A stretch of 64,000 nucleotides of DNA from Paraspadella gotoi (taxonomy: Eukaryota; Chaetognatha). The stretch's first letter is position 1. Each line of letters starts with the position of its first letter. The stretch is taken from NCBI GenBank assembly GCA_051294375.1, contig CM119263.1:2979573-3043572 (forward strand). The letters are read 5' to 3'. Below are positions 58,703 through 64,000 of this stretch, one piece after another. The notes below the pieces were generated by a model that saw only the letters and a program-made list of their open reading frames with translations, was not told the origin of the DNA and searched no databases. A program made the translations under genes and the position numbers.

Positions 58703-59267
58703 AACCGTGTACATCCCTCGTAAAGGGTGAAAGCTCGTCCCCCCTTCGCTCCCTCCACCCCCGACCCTCATTGAAAAAAAAATGTGGTTCCTCGTTTCAT
58801 GGTTGGGATAATTGCCAACGGCGTTGGCCGTCGTCTCTTCAGCGATGTACATACTGTCACTAGACTATGTCACTTCGCTGCATACACGACAAAGTGGTAC
58901 ATTTAAATATGTGAGAGGGTTGGTGATTTTAATCATTTATTTGCTTTATTGAACTATTAAAGTTTACTTCAAGTACTACCTTAAAAAATATTTAAAAAGA
59001 AAAACAATTAATATGAAAGAAAAAATACATAATATCTGAAGATAAAAACGGAGATTGCTTCAATCTCATAACGTTTAACTAAGATGATATATATTCATAG
59101 ATCATAATTAAATATTCGCAACTATGAGTGACGCCTGTATTTATATCCCTCCCTCTTTTAAAAAAAAAATTATTTTCGTTTGAATCAACGGGTTCATGTT
59201 TCTTTCTTTTCGTCCTCGCACTCACCAACGAAAACAAAATTAAAAACTTCCAACGCGATACCCAAAA

Positions 59268-59472
59268 AAGGCGCCTTTTTTATGGCACTATTTTCCCAAA
59301 GCGCCTCATTTCTGTTTCTTAACTCCTGGATTTAATTTAATAATAATAATAACCTTACTTAATGCCTAAAACTAACTCCTAACTTAATTTTTAAAATTGA
59401 AAAAAAAACAAAACTTTATTTTGAATTTAAACTGAAATCAGGCGATTTCGAAAAAACAGTGCCCAAAAAAAC
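59268..59472 (-). mobile_element. TTAGGG-core inverted-end element, copy f
   Basis: Left end GGCACTATTTTCCCAAAGCG, then CCTCATTTCTGTTTCTTAAC. The core is short and strongly decayed. The right end is GAATTTAAACTGAAATCAGG, then AAAAAACAGTGCCC. Confidence 0.62.
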
Positions 59473-60082
59473 CCCTCTAAAAAATATTCACATTTATTCC
59501 CCCCCCCCGTTTTAAAATAATTTAACTATAGTTCCCCCTTATACTATTTTCCTCTTTCTTCTCTCTTTTTATAAAAGTTTCCCTTTTTGCTTCACAGTCC
59601 TCCTCTCTACTCCTCATTTTTTTTACATCCCGCCTGAATTTTTTTATTATTTTTATTATTATTATTTTTTATTATTATTTTTTTTTAAAAAAGCGTTTCA
59701 CGCTTTTTTTTTCTTTCGACTTCTTATCGTTGGACTGACTTTTTCACTTTACTTCCCTTTCCCTAAAACACTCACCTTATTCCCCGAATCATCGTCGAAT
59801 AAAAAATCGACCCTACCTTATCTCTCTCTCTCTCTCTCTCATCGTCTTCTCTCTGCTCTCTCTCGTCGTCTGCGTCTGCCTCTCTCTCTGCTCATCATCC
59901 TCGTGCGTCTCTCTCTCTCTCTGCTCACCCGCATCCGCCTATTTTCTGCCATGCGATTTAAATCCGCCAACGCCCACCGTTGGCTAATTTGCGCGCGCAT
60001 CGTGACACAGACTGGGAAGCAGACAGGGCCGCCGGCTCTTCGGAGCGGTCGGCACAAGCGCGTCTACCGGACTCGCGACGTG

Positions 60083-60094
60083 GCGGCCATCTTG
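60083..60094 (+). promoter_or_regulatory. YY1 motif in GC-rich patch
   Basis: GCGGCCATCTTG is a near-perfect YY1 site. The surrounding 59.94-60.24 kb is CpG-rich and open on both strands, so a promoter is more likely than a coding exon. Confidence 0.3.
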
Positions 60095-60393
60095 GGCAGC
60101 AACGCCAGACGCCTTCGCCAAAAGACGATCGGTAGCAACCCTTGCAGCCATCCACAAGCTTCGGCAGCGGGAATGGCGTTCGGCGCCCAGGAGCGTCCCC
60201 AGCAGGCAGCAAGCAGCATCACGTGCTAAGCAGGCGCTCGCGCGTCGGTCGTACACGAGATTGCCGGATCAGATTCGGCGGCGTTTTGTCGGGCGTGTAG
60301 GGGGCAGAGATCAAGAGGGCAGAGAAGAGAACAGAGATGAGAGAGCAAAGGGAAGAAAGAAAAGAAAAAGAAAGAAAGAAAAGAAAGGAAAAA

Positions 60394-60425
60394 AAGAAAG
60401 AAAGAAAGAAATAAAATAAATAAAA

Positions 60426-60496
<71 letters not shown>

Positions 60497-60560
60497 ATAT
60501 ATAAATAAATAAATAATAAATAAATAAATAAAGAAAGAAAGAAAGAAAGAAAGAAAGAAA
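60394..60560 (+). repeat. (AAAT)n microsatellite passing into (GAAA)n
   Basis: AAATAAAT units to 60530, then GAAA. Minus-strand frames here are repeat translations. 60.65-61.15 kb is AT-rich with nothing seen. Confidence 0.93.
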
Positions 60561-61225
60561 AGAAAGAAAAGAAAGAAAGAAAGAAGAAAAAAAAGAGAGA
60601 GAGAAGAGAGAGTGAGAGAAGTGAGAGGAGAGAGAGAGAGTGGTGATAGATTATTGATAAGTTGATTTTTATTTTGGTCATAACGGTCAAACTAAGTGAT
60701 TTCAAAAGATGATATGATAACTTATTTTATTATAGAATAGTTTTAATGCTTTAACGATAAGCTCAGGTAAAAAAAAAAAAAGGTAATGCTGCTTTTTCGA
60801 TGGAATTGTCCGCTCAGCGGCAAGGACGAGTCTCGTTATTGTCTTTTTCTGCTCGTCCCATTATTGGAAGAGTCGATAAAATGATACTTTAATTTTTTAA
60901 TTTTTTTTGGTTAAAGTTATAAAGGACTTGAAAGCTCCTATTCAGCGTATTTTTTTTTCCTTCGGGGCATCTCCTATTAAGATTGTTTTCTATCTACTTT
61001 TTATTATAGTTTTTTAAGGAAAAAGAAAGCATAACTAAATACATAATACACTTCGAGTCCGATAACGCATCCAGGCAAATAAAAAATATTTTACACGACT
61101 TGCATTGAAAAATCAGTAATGTGAATTTGAAAAATGCACGCAGGCAATCGACAGTAACATGCGGACGGTTTGAAAACGAAAGAGAGAGAAGAGGAGAGGA
61201 AGAGGAGAGGAGAGATGAGAGAGAT

Positions 61226-61257
<32 letters not shown>

Positions 61258-61539
61258 AGAAAGAGGCGTCAGTATCGCGACGGAAGTGGAAATTCAATAG
61301 TCCATAGCGGAGAGTGCGATTTTTTAAAGAAAATGAACAACTGGAAATTGGAAAAAGTAAAATCAAAAAAATATTCATATAACAAGAATCAAAAGAGCTT
61401 AAAAATCTGCTGTAGTATTTCAATTCAATGTGGATGAAAAAATATGAAAAAGAACGGTGAGTGTAGTAAACACATAGAGAGAAGAGAGAGAGAGGAGAGA
61501 GAGCAGAGAGAGAGAGAGGAGAGAGAGAGAGAGACAGCT

Positions 61540-62067
61540 GCACCACCTGAACGCGAAAAAGAGCCACGAAATCTGACCGCGCGCACCGTCTTTTTTCTCG
61601 GCGTTCGTTCCCCCACAAGGGCCTTGCGCTTCGTGGCCAGCAGAGGTGTTTTGAAGCGAGGCCTTCGACGGCCCGCGGCGAGGCGGAAGGATGGTGGACG
61701 GGGACGGCGGGTGGATTGGAAAGGGCGTGGCTGTTTGGTGAGCGGGCGTCAAACATCGCGTGGTGTCCCGTCATCCTCGATGGCGCGAAAGTCCAAAGGC
61801 CTCTCAGCAAGACCGTGGACCACGAGGATCGTTCTCAAGACTCAAATGCACATGTGCGCCTCAACCTCAAATCGCGCTGTCCTCAATCAGGGTGAGCGCC
61901 TGATGAAATCGGGCTCGGTGGCGGGTCAGACCTGTATAATCGGTGAGTCGATGTGCCCCTCAGCACTCGCTGTGTTATCGGTTGGTCGACCATCGATTCG
62001 CTGGTCAAAAGTTGATCAAGCTGGTCGACGAGAGATTGGCCGGTATAATCTAAGATCACCTGGTTGA
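61540..62067 (+). other. GC-rich segment with a long but unassigned open frame
   Basis: A plus-strand frame is open across 61444-62067, its first 100 bases being (GA)n. It includes GMVSS-free text such as KSKGLSARPWTTRIVLKTQM. Minus-strand frames are open here too, as expected for high GC. Degenerate CTGGTCGAC repeats run from 61975 to 62160. Coding status is undecided. Confidence 0.2.
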
Positions 62068-62199
62068 CGGCGCAATTGATCAACGCTGTTGCGATGACAT
62101 ATTTGGGCCGGTTCGACCTCAATTAGCTGGTTTCACAGTTGATCAGCAAGATCGAGCGATAGATGTGGCCCGTGGCAAGCAGGCTGAAGTGGATCGACT

Positions 62200-63110
62200 G
62201 TCGATCTTAAAGCCGGCGACGGCCTTGAATATTTTTTTTTTCTCTCGAAATATACTTTGGAATAAATCAATTAGGCCTTTTAAAAATTTTACTACCGTAA
62301 CTATAAGTCGTTTACAGTGAATATTAATGTTTGTTTACGCGTGGTAGTAAATTTTAATTCAGTTTTGTTGTAATCTAGTTGCTTAGCAATAACTTTTTTA
62401 AAAGCGAGATTATTGTCAAATTATTTTCTAGAATAAAAAATACATGGAAGATCGTCGACTGTGTCAATTTTAAAACTTTTTTAATTAATATTTATTATAT
62501 GATATTATATACTTTTTAATTTAATAAATTATGCAGATGATATTTTTTTTTTAACATTTAAAAATACGTTTTAACGCGGCAGGTAAATGGCGTAAAAACT
62601 GTATTCATTGGCAAGCATCGAATTTAATTTGATCTTTTTGTCTTTTATTTCGCTTAAATTTTTTAAAAAGTTTTCCTTTACGTCGTTGATCGTTTAACTC
62701 TTTGCCGCTTTCATCGTCAGCGCGCTTTTTAAACTGTTATAACGCGGCGTGTAGCCGTGTTTGATTTCGGTAAACGACGACGACGACGACGACTGATCGT
62801 AATGACGCGCTTTCGGTACGTCAGTGCACGAACCCCGGCCTTCTCACCGACGTGTTCTTGTCCGCATGCCGCCTCATGGGTGGGCTGCTTCCTTTGTCCG
62901 TGTCCTTCAGGCCTATTTGCTTAATATTCGCGTCTTTGCTTTTGTTGGCTTGGTTTTTTTTTTTCCTTGCGTCGTACGTACCGCCAGCAACAAATTTATT
63001 CGCACGATCAAAAATACGCACGCGGCTGCTTGAATCCGTCCACTATTTTCTTTTCTTTTAAAATCACAAAGAACTCGAAACGTGGAGTGAGATTTTTCAT
63101 CATTTAAGCG
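62200..63110. other. AT-rich stretch without a supported gene
   Basis: Mostly low-GC sequence. A GACGACGAC run lies at 62776-62792, and a short GC patch at 62820-62990 is open on both strands. No splice-bounded exon was found. Confidence 0.5.
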
Positions 63111-63435
63111 TGATTTTGGCTTCTTATTGTGGATCCAAAATGCTTTTCTCATACAATATTTTTATGTCGGCTTTTTCTTCGTCGACTTTACTCTCTCCTC
63201 TTCTATCTCTCTTTCTTTCTCTCTCTCTCTCTGCTCTCTCTCTCTGCTCTCGTCTCTCTCTCTCTCTTCGCCGCATGCCTCTCATCTCTCTCTCTCTCTG
63301 TCTCTTCTCTCTGTCACAATCGCCGTCGCACCATGCAACGCGCTGCGTTCCAGAATCACTGTCAGCAGCAATCAGCCGAGGGTGGGGGGAAAGGGAAAAA
63401 ATTCGGAAATCTCTAATCTGTGATCCACTATCTTC

Positions 63436-63672
63436 ATGGGCGCGGAAGCGTCAGCGCCTGCCACGCGGCGTCTTTTCGCACTCAAAAACACGGGGCGGGC
63501 CGCCGCTAGCTCGGACCGCCTGTCAGCCGCCGCCTCGTAAGGGCCACGGCCCACCAACCGCTCGCTACTGTCCGGGTTCGGCGCGCGAACAGTTCACTGG
63601 ATGGGCGAATTGCCTCCACAGAGCCTCAAAAGGGGGCGCGGGGCTTCAATCCGCCGCCTGGCAGGATCCAAG
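63436..63672 (+). CDS. Candidate 5' exon with strong donor
   Basis: ATG at 63436 starts MGAEASAPATRRLFALKNTG and reaches TAA at 63540 after 34 codons. MGxxxS is an N-myristoylation-type start. The same frame reopens (HWMGELPPQSLKRGRGASIR) to a consensus GTGAGT donor after 63672. Either the exon holds a short upstream ORF, or an indel breaks one coding exon. No family is recognised. Confidence 0.25.
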
Positions 63673-63679
63673 GTGAGTG

Positions 63680-64000
63680 TTGGGGAGAATTTTCCTTTTA
63701 AATTTTATAAATTAAGAAACTTATTTATTTTTTTAATAAAAAATGCAAATGCATGAAAGTTATTTTGCACATTCCTTGTAATAAAATGTTTGTAATATGT
63801 AAAGTATTATTAGATATTAAAAATTAATCAAAAAAAAAATCGAGAAGAAAAACTAATATCATTGTATAGCTGCATAAGAAATTTACACGTTTTTTTCGAA
63901 AAAAAAGTTGATTGGTTATGAATTGAATGCGAAATAAAAGGATATAATTATATATACTATGATCGCTTTCCCTTATATTTTTTTGCTCTCTTGAATCTTT
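63680..64000. other. AT-rich tail without a supported gene
   Basis: Follows the GTGAGT donor after 63672 and looks like intron sequence. No acceptor or exon was recognised before the window ends. Confidence 0.5.

Noticed and set aside
59903-60229. 108-codon plus frame and overlapping minus frames
   Set aside because: CpG-rich DNA open in several frames at once, with no splice signals or recognisable domain. The YY1 motif suggests a promoter instead.

Overview
This is animal nuclear DNA with split genes, GT-AG introns, very dense dinucleotide repeats and four runs of N. It is almost certainly from an invertebrate. The clearest clue is an AA15-family lytic polysaccharide monooxygenase (LPMO), a copper enzyme common in arthropods and found in other invertebrates. 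The phylum cannot be fixed from the sequence alone. No bacterial genes, rRNA, intact tRNA or CRISPR array were seen.

Two multi-exon genes are solid, both on the minus strand. (1) Positions 13650 down to 3224 hold a seven-exon gene for a MATCAP/KIAA0895-like (DUF1704) zinc metallopeptidase, the family that trims the C-terminal tyrosine of alpha-tubulin. Its HEIGTH zinc motif is split across an intron. (2) Positions 22907 down to 18683 hold a five-exon AA15 LPMO with a signal peptide placed so that cleavage exposes the N-terminal histidine of the copper site. Its reading frame is intact over all five exons (281 aa). The first gene reads through as 386 aa if a weak acceptor is used for exon 4. 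The genes are neighbours in tandem, with no sign of a shared pathway.

The remaining sequence is mostly repeats. (GA)n/(CT)n tracts occur every 1-2 kb, with CTTT, GAAA and AAAT tracts, many short minisatellites and a polypyrimidine stretch of about 550 bases at 31.8-32.35 kb. Two 5'-truncated LINE tails (32.6-33.03 and 36.53-36.89 kb) share a C-terminal peptide and an AATCA-type tail. A tRNA-derived SINE-like segment lies near 24.1-24.3 kb.

Three long blocks occur twice (15.0-16.96 with 16.99-18.88 kb; 27.6-30.3 with 32.7-35.0 kb; 42.7-48.4 with 48.4-55.6 kb). The copies differ mainly by small insertions and deletions, which looks like assembly duplication from uncorrected long reads rather than biology. 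One of them duplicates part of the last LPMO exon.

The most unusual find is a family of six short dispersed elements (2.0, 3.5, 12.2, 21.1, 31.5 and 59.3 kb). Each has a core of degenerate TTAGGG-like repeats between related inverted ends, and they occur in both orientations. The right part of the window (57.5-63.7 kb) has several GC-rich segments with good splice donors and promoter-like motifs that may be first exons of unidentified genes.
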